A stretch of 64,000 nt of DNA, from positions 901,022 to 965,021 of the forward strand of contig JAZKJV010011618.1 of assembly GCA_037367405.1 (NCBI GenBank). The letters run 5' to 3'. The notes under the pieces are model-generated. The model searched no databases, was not told the DNA's origin, and was given only the letters and a program-made list of their open reading frames with translations. The stretch's first letter is position 1. The number at the start of each line of letters is the position of its first letter. Shown here piece by piece: positions 44,355 through 54,615 of this stretch. The DNA is from Ottelia alismoides. Its lineage: Eukaryota > Streptophyta > Magnoliopsida > Alismatales > Hydrocharitaceae. Made by a program: the position numbers and the translations under genes.

Positions 44355-46660
44355 ATGATCACTTGCAAGTGGTCCGCAGATGCCAGTTCGTTCCGTCCCA
44401 TCCTGATTGGGATGGATAAAATTACAAAGTTAACGTTGCACGTAAGTCGACAAGTGGGAATGATGGAGCTACTACTTGAGGCGGTGGAGATCTCTCCATC
44501 CGAACGTGAGGTGGGACCATCATCAATGCAAGGGTTGGATCTTAACAAATCTATATATGATGGAGTCGATGATGAAGACGAAGGCGAATATAACGACCAA
44601 GACGAAGTCGAGGATGAAGGGGAAGAGGATGAAGATGTAGACAAACATGCCAGAGAGGGAGTGAACGAAGAACAATGCAAGGCACTACAGGTGATAGGGT
44701 GGGAGTATTGACTGATCACGGTCAATAGTCTCTCCTTCATTCGATACCCCAGGAACCTATTTTCGATCCACTTGTGGACTACGTGATGGATTTGGATATG
44801 ATGGAGGATCTTCCAAACTTCTTCGGGTCAAATGATTGGATTTTTGGCACATTTGCAGAGGAAATGCCCTTTTTAAATGAAGTTGCAGATCCTCCGACCG
44901 AAGGCACATCCGGTAAAGACTATTAGTTGAATCATTCATTCGACTCAAAGACATCCCTTAGTGGATGAGTTGAGCACTTGGAGCATGGCAAAGCACGTCC
45001 AGTTCAAGGTGGATGCATCAAAGAGCTTCCAGTACACTGCATGTTGTATCTTTAATGATTGTAGATGGAGGTTGCATGCATCGTACAACAGTCATCGAGA
45101 TAGTTGGGCAGTTCGTAGCTATCGTGCAGAACACACATGCCGTAATGCAATATTGTTTGTTGACAATCGAGCTTGTATGCCAAATTTGTTGGTAGATTTA
45201 TTCTTCCCACCTTGAGGTCCAACTTGACACTGACTCCAAGTGTTATCCAATCCCTGGTTCAAGACAAGTACCGAGTGCACATATCTTATAAGAAGGCATG
45301 GAATGGGAAGTGTCGAGCATTGGAGAAGATATTCAGAGATGTTGTTGGCTCATACGCAGATATCCGACGGTTTTATGTGGTTGATGAAGCATTGTAATCC
45401 TCGTCCATTTATGAGTTTGAACATCAACCGGTGGCCGAGGCTAAAATCGGTGCTCGGCTAGAAGGCATGGATGCCTTCTTTCATTTGTTCTAGGCTTAGG
45501 CCCCGTCAATATAAGATTGTGTACACTGTCGTCTGGTGCTGAGCATTGGTGCTACGCATCTATGAGGGAAAATATAAAGGGTACATCATAGCTGCTACCG
45601 CAGTTGATGCCAATGGACACCCCTTCCCAATTGCTTTTGTCGCGGTCGAGGGTGAAAATTTGGAGTCGTGGGGGTTCTTTCTCCATAAACTGTCTGGTAT
45701 CCATGATCATGATGGTATATGCTTCATCAATTATAGATTTTTAAGTCTTAAGAACTTGCTTCCCCAACACTTTCCGGTCGAGAAAGGCCGTTGCCACCAT
45801 TTCGGCCTTCACCACATGCATGAGTACATGCACCGAGCCGGACACACGTACAAATGGATACATAAAAAATTCTACAACATAGGGGCCATGACAGCAAGTA
45901 CGAGCATGAGCGGATTATGCACCAAATCCGTACAATGGACTCGGATGCGTATGACTAGATAGTGAGGCAGGAGGGTGGAGATCGACGATACTGGGCGTGC
46001 ACCTACGATGAGGGTCGCCGATGGGGTCTGACTACAACAAACCTCTCTGAAAGTTTTAAACGTGTTCTTAGGGGCATACATGGCTTACCTGTGTTAACAT
46101 TTGTATTGGTTGTGTTTTACTGCCTGAACACCTACTTCATCGAAAGACGTAAGTTTGGTGCTAAGGTGACCAGACACCTTATGGCCCGATAAGAGAAACT
46201 AATTGATGGTCTTGTATAATATGCATGTTCAATAATGGTCGAGCAATTCACGCTTACATATTTTGAGGTGCGGTCCCTTGAGGAAACTACACAGTTAAAA
46301 TGAACAGTCAACAATCTGTCTGCACGTGTGGTTACATGCAGGTCATGCAGATAATTTGACCTCACATAATTGCGGTTTGTGGCAATGTGAACGTCAGCAC
46401 AGAACATGTGAAGCTATGCTCTGATTTTTATACGTCGATCGCATTTCAAGCCACATATGTACATGCCTTTGTGCTGATTCCCGATTGTTAACTCTGACTG
46501 CCCTTAGATCCCTTCCCACTGCTGTACCCCAATGTAGTCCTTGTAGCTAATCGACCACGGAGGTGACGGCTCCGCGGAAGCATGGACGAGATAGATATGG
46601 TACAATTTAGGTGTAGTCAATGTAAGGAACATGGTCACAATGAGACAACATGTGGTAGAA
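44355..46660 (+). pseudogene. Decayed MuDR-type transposase with zinc knuckle
   Basis: An acidic N-terminal part (VDDEDEGEYNDQDEVEDEGE near 44560) is followed by a DNA-binding-like part: MAKHVQFKVDASKSFQYTAC near 44985, CRWRLHAS near 45060, LTPSVIQSLVQDKYRVHISY near 45230. The catalytic region follows: GKYKGYIIAATAVDANG near 45567 and AFVAVEGENLESWGFFL near 45640. Where other MULEs have the second acidic residue (usually SDRH), this copy reads CFINYRFLSL near 45722. The end has YWACTYDEGRRWGLTTTNLS near 45990 and a CCHC knuckle CSQCKEHGHNETTC at about 46613-46654. Multiple frameshifts and stops split it; it is not functional. Confidence 0.85.
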
Positions 46661-47566
46661 GGCATTATTAGTTTTTATGTAAAATTTCCTTGTAAAATAG
46701 TGCAAAAACTTTTTTACTTGGTTGCACTTTGATTAAGTTGACATGACAGGGTTTTTGAGTAAGGACGAAGGAAAGGCATCAAAATCATCGGAAAACAAAA
46801 TATGGGTTGCAAGGGATTCAAAAAGAAAATGACCCTTCAATCCAACAAGTTTGCAGGGATCAAAATCACTATGCCTGTATCAAACACTGCAATATCATCG
46901 TCGACAAAAGAAACAAAAAAACAAAAGAATACTATCTCTGTGAAAAATATCACAAGTTTGAACAAGACAGAATGAGTACAACTTTCAAAAAGAAAATCAA
47001 AAAATTACTAACAAGTAGGGGCAAAAAAAATTCCCTACCCTCAGATGAGAATAATAGCACTTCCATCTCCAAGGTAGTCAATCAACCGACATAGTTCGAA
47101 AGTTTTAACCCTAACAAATTTGAAAAAATTCAGCCCGGCTATGGTGGGGAGGAAGTGATCGATTTTCAAAAAAAAACCATACGAAGAAGGTAAGGACTCT
47201 ACATGCATGGACCATGAATTTAACATCTTTCTCGAATACTGAATCGGATAACCAATTGCAAATACAATGGAAAATCCAATATAGAATGTTAGACAAAAAG
47301 GCAGCCTCCTGTTGGATCCAAGCTGAACCTCAAGATCCGAAACAGAAGGACCAAATCCTAAATTCAGGGCTGCAAAAAATATATCCTCAATACAATCAAA
47401 TAGAAGACCTCCGCCGAGGCACAAACTTGACGTTTCACAATACGAATCTAAGCAAGTGCAATCTGATAGAGAAAGTAAACACATGTCACAAAACAAGTGA
47501 TTTGGATCCAATCAGACAGATCAAGCCAAATAGGTGTGTTGATACAATCAGACCGATCAAGCCAAA

Positions 47567-49816
47567 ATGGAGTATGACTTCTCTAAGATTGGTGAGGCAC
47601 TGAACTGGGACCCTTCAAATTTGGAACTGTTCTCAAAAACAAAAACAATGACATCGAAAATAAAAGGAAGAAAAGTGAACTTAATTGTGTTTGAAAATAA
47701 CAAGGGCAACTATAACTTGGGTGCTATAAATTTCTCGGATACAAAATTAGAAAATCCAAACAATTTTATCCAATTTGGCTCCTTCCCAAAGCGCCCATTG
47801 CCTGTGGTACATGCGACGAGCCCCTACGATATGATCTCAAAACCAACAATAAGAGATCATATCCGCGAAAATACCAAGGAAAGACCTACGCAAAGCGACG
47901 AGACGCAAGGTTGGCGTCTGGTCCAACAGAAAAAACAGGGGAGGCAGGGGTATAGGACGACTAAGTGGAGAAATGTGGAGACGCAAAAGAGGTTCTCAAA
48001 TCAAAAGGGACGCCCATGCATTAATGGGAATAGATTTGGCGTTCTACGAAAGCTGACAAACCACGAACCACGTCACAAAAAATATGACGCAAATATCACA
48101 TAAAATCATTTCGCAGCTAAAAGACAAAATCAAACCGCCCTCTTCACAACAAATCACAGTTCGAACGTCCGTTCCGAGAAACCAAAGGCTGCGACGCATG
48201 GCCTCGTGAAATCACATCAAATCAACACTCGATGCTTCCGATGCCTCGAGAAGGGACATCTCATTAGGTTCTGTACGAAGAGGACTCGTTGTTTTCTATG
48301 CTTTCGGCAAGGTCATATTGCAGCCTCTTGCCGTTTTGGTCTACAAGAACTTCCCTCTCCAAAAGCTATGGCCCCCCACCATCCTCAGAAGCGGGTACGT
48401 TCGTCTTCGCCAAACAGTGAGGGTCGAAGTTCGAGCAACACTGCACCAGAGATGCAAACACACATCCCCGACACCCACCCAAACCCTACTGCGGACACTC
48501 GTCCGAGGGAGTTAAATGTTAGACCAGTCACGCTGGCAGTAAAAATGCGAGCAGACATCCTTGGTAAGACTGTTATCCCTTTTTGGAAATCAGAAATTTG
48601 TGAGGAGGCGAAACGACTCCGCTCGGAGTTTCAAAAATGCCTGATCATCGAATATTCGACTTCCTTTGAATCCATCGACTACGCGAGGGAGATTCTATCA
48701 AGAGAAGTTTCGAAGGCATCCTTTGGACGCCTGTGGAGAATCTCTGACCGACAGCTAGTGGGGGAGGTCGATTCCTCCAGCATCTTTAAGACATTGGCCC
48801 ACTCCGCGATTCACTGCTCCGATGGAATCTCCGACCGACAACTGGTTATGGTTCTTCAAATGGTCCCCTTCCTTTGGAGCAAAAAGAATGGAGGAGGTCG
48901 CAGCATATTGGGTGGACGCTTTGGGGCTGCCGCTACACCACCGATACCCTTACGTCCTCGCAAACATGGTCAAACAGTTCGGAAGGCTCCTGGATTATGA
49001 ATGCCCAAACCTCTCTCTGGACTGCGGGGATGCCATGGCAGTGAAGCTTTTGATTGACATACCAGATATTACAAATGTACCGCGTGCAATTGAAGTAAGT
49101 ACGGTGGATGGAGTTTTTGAAGTAACCTTTTCACCAGTTTCTCAGTTTCGTTCGCCTAAATTCATCCATTACAATACACCTCTGGTGGATTCAACCACTC
49201 TTAAGAATGGTCTGGGAGCATTCAATCTGGAGGAGGATCTGCAGGGAAAGTCAAACAAATGGTTGAGAAGAAGTCTGCAAACAACCCCAATTGTTGAACT
49301 TAGGGATGAAAAGTTCAATCTCTGCCCTGGAAATGATTGGGAGAGAATTAACTTAAATGTCGTCCCTTTCCCAGCACACAGGGGTCCATCTACTGAAAAG
49401 CATGCGAGTTATGTGGAGGAGCCCACAAGAGTGCATCTTGAACGTGCACTAAACTGGCTGGAACGCAAGGGTCAACAAATAAATCCATTGATGTGGAGCA
49501 CATCAAAAATCTACCAACCTCGGAGGTCCAGGACTCGGGCAACCTTACAATGGAGACACATATGCAGAGTGCATTAAATCTGGTAGTGGATCTGACCGCT
49601 AGGCAGAAGGAGACTCCATTGGCAACACCGGAAAAAATGGTTGCGAAAGGCAAAGATATGGAAAATTCTTTTTTAACATCAAACAATGCTTTGAAACTTT
49701 CTCAAAATTCAGTTATGGAGGCAGATAGAATTAGAAACCTCTTAGACTTTTTCCACTTCGCGTTTCAAAACGAGAGAGAAAAAAATAGATTTATCACGGA
49801 ACTGTGCAACGAATAA
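47567..49816 (+). pseudogene. L1 ORF1-like protein: two CCHC knuckles and DUF4283-like domain
   Basis: Three open blocks read almost as one protein. The first starts MEYDFSKIGEALNWDPSN and runs to a TAA at 48101-48103; the same frame continues through two knuckles, CFRCLEKGHLIRFC and CFLCFRQGHIAASC (48230-48330). Next comes EEAKRLRSEFQKCLIIEYST, then a frameshift near 48840 into DNWLWFFKWSPSFGAKRMEE and YWVDALGLPLHHRYPYVLAN. A second shift near 49475 returns to the original frame (EHIKNLPTSEVQDSG), and the block ends ITELCNE. The fold order resembles plant DUF4283 zinc-knuckle ORF1 proteins, which bind nucleic acid. Only one nonsense codon and two offsetting frameshifts break some 750 codons, so decay is recent. 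The earlier stretch 46807-47560 has lysine-rich open frames of unclear status. The family call is from memory of its layout. Confidence 0.6.
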
Positions 49817-49974
49817 GGGGAATATTAGTTATTCAACTCAAAACATCTGAACGAGTTGGAAGCGTTGAAATACTATATAATAAGAATGGAATTCACTGTG
49901 TTAAGGGCCGATGCCATCTGTACATATCATTTCCTTACATCACACTCTATCTCCAGATCATTCCATTTCCACCC

Positions 49975-50016
49975 TCCTCTTATACTTAGGCTGACCAGAG
50001 CCTAAGTATAGGAGGA
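49975..50016 (+). other. Hairpin 1: 18-bp stem, 6-nt loop
   Basis: The core TATACTTAGGCT pairs exactly with AGCCTAAGTATA across the loop gaccag. Outer bases TCCTCT/GGAGGA extend the stem to 18 pairs with one G-U pair. It lies 160 nt after the ORF1-like stop codon. Confidence 0.85.
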
Positions 50017-50080
50017 ACCGACACCCACCTGTATATACTCTCCTCATTTACATATCCCGACTGCCTCTTTTTGCGCTCTT

Positions 50081-50118
50081 CTTCTATACTTAGACTACTC
50101 ACAGTCTAAGTATAGGGG
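50081..50118 (+). other. Hairpin 2: 13-bp perfect stem, same design
   Basis: CTATACTTAGACT pairs with AGTCTAAGTATAG across the loop actcac, extended by wobble pairs into ggggg. Inner stem bases differ from hairpin 1 (GGCT/AGCC versus GACT/AGTC), but pairing is kept, which is compensatory change. The right arm taagtatagggg recurs a third time at 50224, where the left arm (gtattctgag near 50200) has decayed. Confidence 0.85.
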
Positions 50119-50364
50119 GGCGGTTCTGTAAATCTTGTTCGTTATTTTCCTTTTCACTCTCTAACGCTTAGCCCGAGTTATGTCTTCTTTACGCTTCTTG
50201 TATTCTGAGGACACATCACTCGTTAAGTATAGGGGGTCTGTATATATACTTTTTATAGATTTTATCCATATCTCGTACTTGCGTGTAAGTATATACGTAT
50301 TTACGGGGTGGGTAATCTTAAAAAAAATAAAAAAAAGAGAAAAAAAGAAAAGAAAAAAAAGAGA

Positions 50365-51480
50365 GTTTTGCTACTAACACTAACTGTGCCCAAAATTTTT
50401 GAAAAAAATAGCTTCTTATTCATTTTTGCAAAAAAAACCCCTTGCATTAAAAAAATGTATCTGCATTTCACATACCTGCACTTCATCCAGCATCGCATTT
50501 GCATATGTGAAAAGTCGTCGGGTTCTGAACCGAGTTATGAGCCGAAACTGAGAGTGATCTGGACTTGACCTTAATCCACCTAATTTTCAGAGGAACTTCA
50601 CCGAGAATTAGGATTTTAGAAACTTCAGGTCGTTGACTTAATTCTTTAAGTTCCACATGACAATGTGCAGCGTTTGACTCTTAGTGTCTAACCTGGTCTC
50701 TTCATTCTAGGTACAACTCTAGAATAAGGAATTAATTTGTACTCTCGCAGTACGCACTTAGCTCAACTCAGACGGGATGTTGGAAGACTGTGTGAGTTTC
50801 TTTTCTGGTAGCGTGGAAATCTAAAGATCGGAGTACGGGTTGAAATAAAGCTTCGGAAAAGGGATGGACGACTGGGCACAATTTTTTCTAAGACCTCAAA
50901 AAATGTAAGGAAACAAAAAGATTTTATATCCGTAGGGGCACAACAAGATCCAAGCAAAACCACCAAAAATTCCAAATACAAAGAAGCAACTACCAAATAA
51001 AATCTGACTAAAAAAGGTTCAAGCTTCAAAGAAAACCTGCAGATCTTGGTGGAGACTCGGCTACACTGGCTATCTTCACAAGGAGAGGTGACTACACTGG
51101 TCATCCTCCAGTTCTTTTCTCCTTCTTCTAACTTCTCCCCCCAATTCGATTGTGAACACAACGCGACAGACCTAGAAGGAAATATCTGACTCCCCGAGGA
51201 CGAGTTACTGGAGAGGAGGTTTGCGCGGTAGCCCGGCATTCTGGATGGGAAGAGCTAAAACCTTCCACACACATGAGTCGGTTGTTCAATGTTAATAAGG
51301 TATACTTTGGGAAGAAGATTGATCTAAGATAACTTCTGAGCCGAAACTGTATAAATGATGTGTAAACTTGAAGGCTGTTGATTTTAAAATTCTAAGTCTC
51401 ACAGAAGTTCTGACACACAAGTAATCCAAAGGTCGAGTTTAGGTTCACTTTCACCTCCAGCTCATGATCTTGGTATGAAA
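50365..51480. other. Unassigned region with a weak direct repeat
   Basis: No gene recognised. Words gagccgaaactg, gttgatt/gttgactt and attcta.agt occur in the same order near 50540-50655 and 51335-51400, about 800 bases apart. This could be the worn ends of a small LTR-type element, but the likeness is too weak to call. A 158-codon minus-strand frame at 51239-50763 has no known domain. Confidence 0.3.
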
Positions 51481-51499
51481 CCCGATCTCATTTCACCTC

Positions 51500-51840
51500 A
51501 TGGCATTTCTTCCCATTTTTTATTTTTATTTTTGAAAATTTCTTCCGTGAATATTCATCACTATATCCCTATATTATGCTATTTAAATTTCGTGCGAAAT
51601 AGAGACTCCTACAGCCTTCATCCAGATAATCATTTTTTAACAGTAACAGAATTGCTAAAATGACCCTTCTGGATGGAGGCGGTAGGAGCCTCTGTTTCGT
51701 GCGAAATTTGAATGACTTAATATAGGGATATATAGATGAAAATCCACTGAAGAAATTTTCAAAAAAAATTAAAAAAAAACGAGCGAAATTACGCGGGGGT
51801 GCCAAGTTAGCTACCCCAAAGGGGCAACCCCATTTTATCC
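51500..51840. mobile_element. Foldback MITE type F1, left end missing
   Basis: The right end (ggggcaaccccattttatcc) and core (gagactcctac…ttaa…ggtaggagcctctgtttcg) match the F1 elements that follow. The left terminal gggtaaaatgtgtatgccccc part is absent. A (TA)n tract follows at 51841. Confidence 0.7.
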
Positions 51841-51849
51841 ATATATATA

Positions 51850-52234
51850 GGGTAAAATGTGTATGCCCCCTAGGGGAGCTAACTTAGCTCCCCCCGCCCC
51901 ATTTTTCGCATACTTTTTTATTTTTTTTTGAAAATAAAAATTATGTAATTCATTATTATATCCCTATATTATGTCATTCAAATTTCATACAAAACAGAGA
52001 CTCCTACGACCTCCATCCAGACGTGGTTGATTTAAAAAATCCTAAGACCGTTAAAAAAATGACTGTCTGGAGGGAGGCCGTAGGAGTCTCTATTTCATAC
52101 GAAATTTTTATGACATAATATAGGGATATGGTGATGAATATTCACGGAAAAAAATTCAAAAAAAATAAAAAATTTGAAGAAAATAGGACGGGGGGAGCTA
52201 AGTTAGCTCCCCCTAGGGGGCAACCCCATTTTCC
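51850..52234. mobile_element. Foldback MITE type F1, complete
   Basis: This 385 bp element is almost one palindrome. It starts GGGTAAAATGTGTATGCCCC with the next block gagctaacttagctcccc, and its right end reverse-complements to similar sequence (…gttgccccctagggggagct). The mid-part pairs gagactcctacg with cgtaggagtctc. (TA)n tracts lie on both sides. It has no coding capacity. Confidence 0.85.
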
Positions 52235-52249
52235 TCATATATATATATA

Positions 52250-52634
52250 GGGGAAAATGTGTATGCCCCCTAGGGGGAGCTAACTTAGCTCCCCCCGCTC
52301 CTTTTTCACAATTTTTTTTATTTTTTTAAAACTAAAATCGTGTAAATTCATTATTAAATCCCTATATTATGTCATTCAAATTTCATGCGAAACAGAGACT
52401 CCTACGACCTTCATCCAAACGATGTCGATTTAAAAAATCCTGTTACCGTTAAAAAAATGACTGTCTGGATGAAGGCCGTAGGAGTCTCTGTTTCGCACGA
52501 AATTTGAATAGCATAATATAGAGATATAGTGATGAATATTCACAGAAGAAATTTTCAAAAAAAATAAAAAAAATGTTGAAAATGGGGCGGGGGGAGCCAA
52601 GTTAGCCCCCCCAAGGGGCAACCCCATTTATCCC
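52250..52634. mobile_element. Foldback MITE type F1, complete
   Basis: This second full copy is 385 bp, the same length as its neighbour, with the same ends and the same tctctgtttcgcacgaaatttgaa-type core. (TA)n tracts border it on both sides. Confidence 0.85.
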
Positions 52635-52652
52635 ATATATATATATATATAT

Positions 52653-52826
52653 GGATGATCCTCTGAGAGCCAAAATCTGTGAGAGCATGAGAGCAATGAT
52701 TCTGGACCACTAAATTCTGTCATCTCTCTGCTCGTTGATTAAAGGAGGAGAGAGAAGAGCAGAATCTAGTGGTCCAGATTCACTGCTCTCATACTCTCAC
52801 AGATTTTAACTCTCACAGGACCATCC
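52653..52826. mobile_element. Foldback MITE type F2, 174 bp
   Basis: Starts GGATGATCCTCTGAGAGCC and ends as its near reverse complement (ctctcacaggaccatcc). Internal arms ctggaccactaaattctg and cagaatctagtggtccag also pair. It sits between two (TA)n tracts of 18 bases each. Confidence 0.85.
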
Positions 52827-52844
52827 TTATATATATATATATAT

Positions 52845-53227
52845 GGGGAAGCTGCACCGGCAAGTGTAGCTAACTAGCTGCACCTGGTCATTTTTTTCAT
52901 TGGTTTTTTTGTGTTTTTAAAATGAAACCTAGGGAGATTTAAATCACCATATATCACCATGATATTATACCAATTTCAACTAAATTCGACATTTCTATCA
53001 TCTCCATCAAGGATATGACATTTTAACGGTTTCAGAATTATTGAAATTGATCATATCTAGATGGGCATGCTAGTAGTGTTTATTTTGCATGAAATTTGAA
53101 ACACATATTCTTGTCAATAAACTAAGTAAATCTCCAAAGTTTTTTTCAAAAAAAATAAAAAACCAATAAGAAAAATGGTCGGGTGTAGCTAGTTAGCTGC
53201 ACTCGCCGGTGCATACTCCCTTTTCCC
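52845..53227. mobile_element. Foldback MITE type F3, 383 bp
   Basis: The left end ggggaagctgcaccggcaag and the reverse-complemented right end gggaaaagggagtatgcacc are followed by shared cagctaactagctgcac-type arms. It matches the 382 bp element in NOP56 intron 3 and shares core words with F1, so F1 and F3 look related. It lies between (TA)n tracts. Confidence 0.8.
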
Positions 53228-53236
53228 TATATATAT

Positions 53237-53540
53237 GGGGTAAAATGTGTATGCCCCCTAGGGGGAGCTAACTTAGCTCCCCTCGCCCCATTTTTCGCAT
53301 ATTTTTTTATTTTTTTTGAAAATAAAAATTATATAAATTCATTATTATATCCTTATATTATGTCATTCAAATTTCATGTAAAACAGAGACACCTACGACC
53401 TCCATCCAGACGGGGTCGATTTAAAAAATCCTGAGACCGTTAAAGAAATGACTGTCTGGATAGAGGCCGTAAGAGTTTCTGTTTCACACGAAATTTGTAT
53501 AACATAATATAGGTATATAGTTATGAATATTCACGAAAAA
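53237..53540. mobile_element. Foldback MITE type F1, right arm replaced
   Basis: The left end and core are intact (ggggtaaaatgtgtatgccc…). The sequence breaks off at ttcacgaaaaaaaca, where the right arm should continue, and passes into a CA-rich microsatellite. Confidence 0.8.
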
Positions 53541-53678
53541 AACACGCGCACACACGCCCGCACACGCGCGCGCACACATACACACAAACAGACACGCACA
53601 CACACGCACACACATGCACACACAGACGCGCACGCACGCATGCACGCACGCACGCACACGCAACACACACACACAGAT
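53540..53678. repeat. (CA)n/(CGCA)n compound microsatellite
   Basis: About 139 bases of cacacgc, cacaca and cgcacg units. It replaces the last ~80 bases of the preceding F1 element. Open frames here (repeated T-H-A-R) are by-products of the repeat. Confidence 0.92.
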
Positions 53679-53685
53679 ATATATA

Positions 53686-54066
53686 GGGGAAAATGTGTAT
53701 GCCCCCTAGGGGGAGCTAACTTAGCTCCCCCTGCCCCTTTTTCACAATTTTTTTAAATTTAAAATCATGTAAATTCATTATTAAATCCCTATATTATGTC
53801 ATTCAAATTTCACGCGAAACAGAGACTCCTACAACCTCCATCCAAACGGTGTCGATTTAAAAAATCCTATTACCGTTAAAAAATGACTGTCTGGATTAAG
53901 GCCGTAGGAGTCTCTGTTTCGCACGAAATTTGAATAGCATAATATAAGGATATAGTGATTAATATTCATGGAAGAAATTTTCAAAAAAATAAAAAAAATA
54001 AAAAATGCTGAAAATGGGGCGGGGGGAGCCAAGTTAGCACTCCCCAGGGGCAGCCCCATTTATCCC
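53686..54066. mobile_element. Foldback MITE type F1, complete
   Basis: 381 bp, ends ggggaaaatgtgtatgcccc and its reverse complement, closest to the 52250-52634 copy (both read cgatttaaaaaatcctattacc or cctgttacc in the centre). (TA)n on both sides, 24 bases on the right. Confidence 0.85.
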
Positions 54067-54090
54067 ATATATATATATATATATATATAT

Positions 54091-54250
54091 GGATGATCCT
54101 CTGAGAGCTAAAATCTGTGAGAGCATGAGAGAAATGATTCTGGACCACTAAATTCTGTCATCTCTCTCCTCGTTGATTAAAGGAGGAGAGAGAAGAGCAG
54201 AATCTAGTGGTCCAGATTCACTGCTCTCATACTCTCACAGATTTTAGCTC
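54091..54250. mobile_element. Foldback MITE type F2, right end lost
   Basis: It matches 52653-52812 nearly base for base but stops after cagattttagctct. There it is fused directly to an F1 fragment with no (TA)n between. The junction shares the word tagctc, so recombination or a deletion at that short homology is likely. Confidence 0.8.
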
Positions 54251-54596
54251 TTAGCTCCCCACCCCATTTTCGCATGTTTTTTTTATTTTTTTTGAAAATA
54301 AAAATTATGTAAATTCATTATTATATCCCTATATTATGTCACTCAAATTTCATGCAAAACAGAGACTCTTACGACCTCCATCCAGACGGGGTCGATTTAA
54401 AAAACCCCGAGACCGTTAAAAAATGACTGTATGGATGGAGGCCGTGGGAGTCTCTGTTTCACACGAATTTTTTATGACATTATAGGGATATAGTGATGAA
54501 TATTTACGGAAAAAAATTTGAAAAAAATAAAAAATTGAAGAAAATAGGGAGGGGGAGCTAAGTTAGCTCCCCCTAGGGGGCAGCCCCATTTTCCTC
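54251..54596. mobile_element. Foldback MITE type F1, left end lost
   Basis: It begins inside the left arm (tagctccccaccccattttcgc) and has a full core and right end (ggcagccccattttcctc). Its right side borders (TA)n at 54597-54615. Confidence 0.8.
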
Positions 54597-54615
54597 ATAT
54601 ATATATATATATATA

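Larger units (their letters stand above)
42246..46670 (+). mobile_element. Autonomous-type MULE, 5' end present, 3' end not found
   Basis: It starts GGGCTATTTCCCTAAATGGG, an end type common in plant MULEs, and atttccctaaatggg is repeated 30 bases later. A TATA-led transcription start near 42560, an apparent 5' UTR intron from about 42692, a long AT-rich stretch and a decayed transposase with a zinc knuckle follow. I could not find the matching right-hand TIR, so the element may have been cut by the LINE-like unit that begins near 46740. The right limit is approximate. Confidence 0.65.
46740..50360 (+). mobile_element. ORF1-only LINE-like unit with A-rich tail
   Basis: A gag/ORF1-like coding stretch (47567-49816) is followed by a 500 bp non-coding part with three hairpin units and then an A-rich tract (aaaaaaaataaaaaaaagag, 50318-50360). 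No reverse transcriptase follows. This resembles a half-LINE, a non-autonomous L1 relative that keeps ORF1 only. The left limit is a guess from where lysine-rich open sequence begins after the MULE knuckle, and no target duplication was found. Confidence 0.5.

Noticed and set aside
49975..50118. Hairpins as bacterial-type terminators
   Set aside because: All other evidence is eukaryotic nuclear DNA and no T run follows the stems. They are better viewed as RNA structures of the LINE-like unit.
50763..51239. 158-codon minus-strand frame
   Set aside because: No known domain, no start context or partner exon, and composition like its surroundings. Probably chance.
50530..51480. Small LTR element with 800 bp spacing
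   Set aside because: Shared words between the two ends are few and short, with no TG...CA termini, primer site or target duplication.
53484..53756. Frames of repeated Thr-His-Ala-Arg or Cys-Val-Arg
   Set aside because: They are translations of the CA/CGCA microsatellite.
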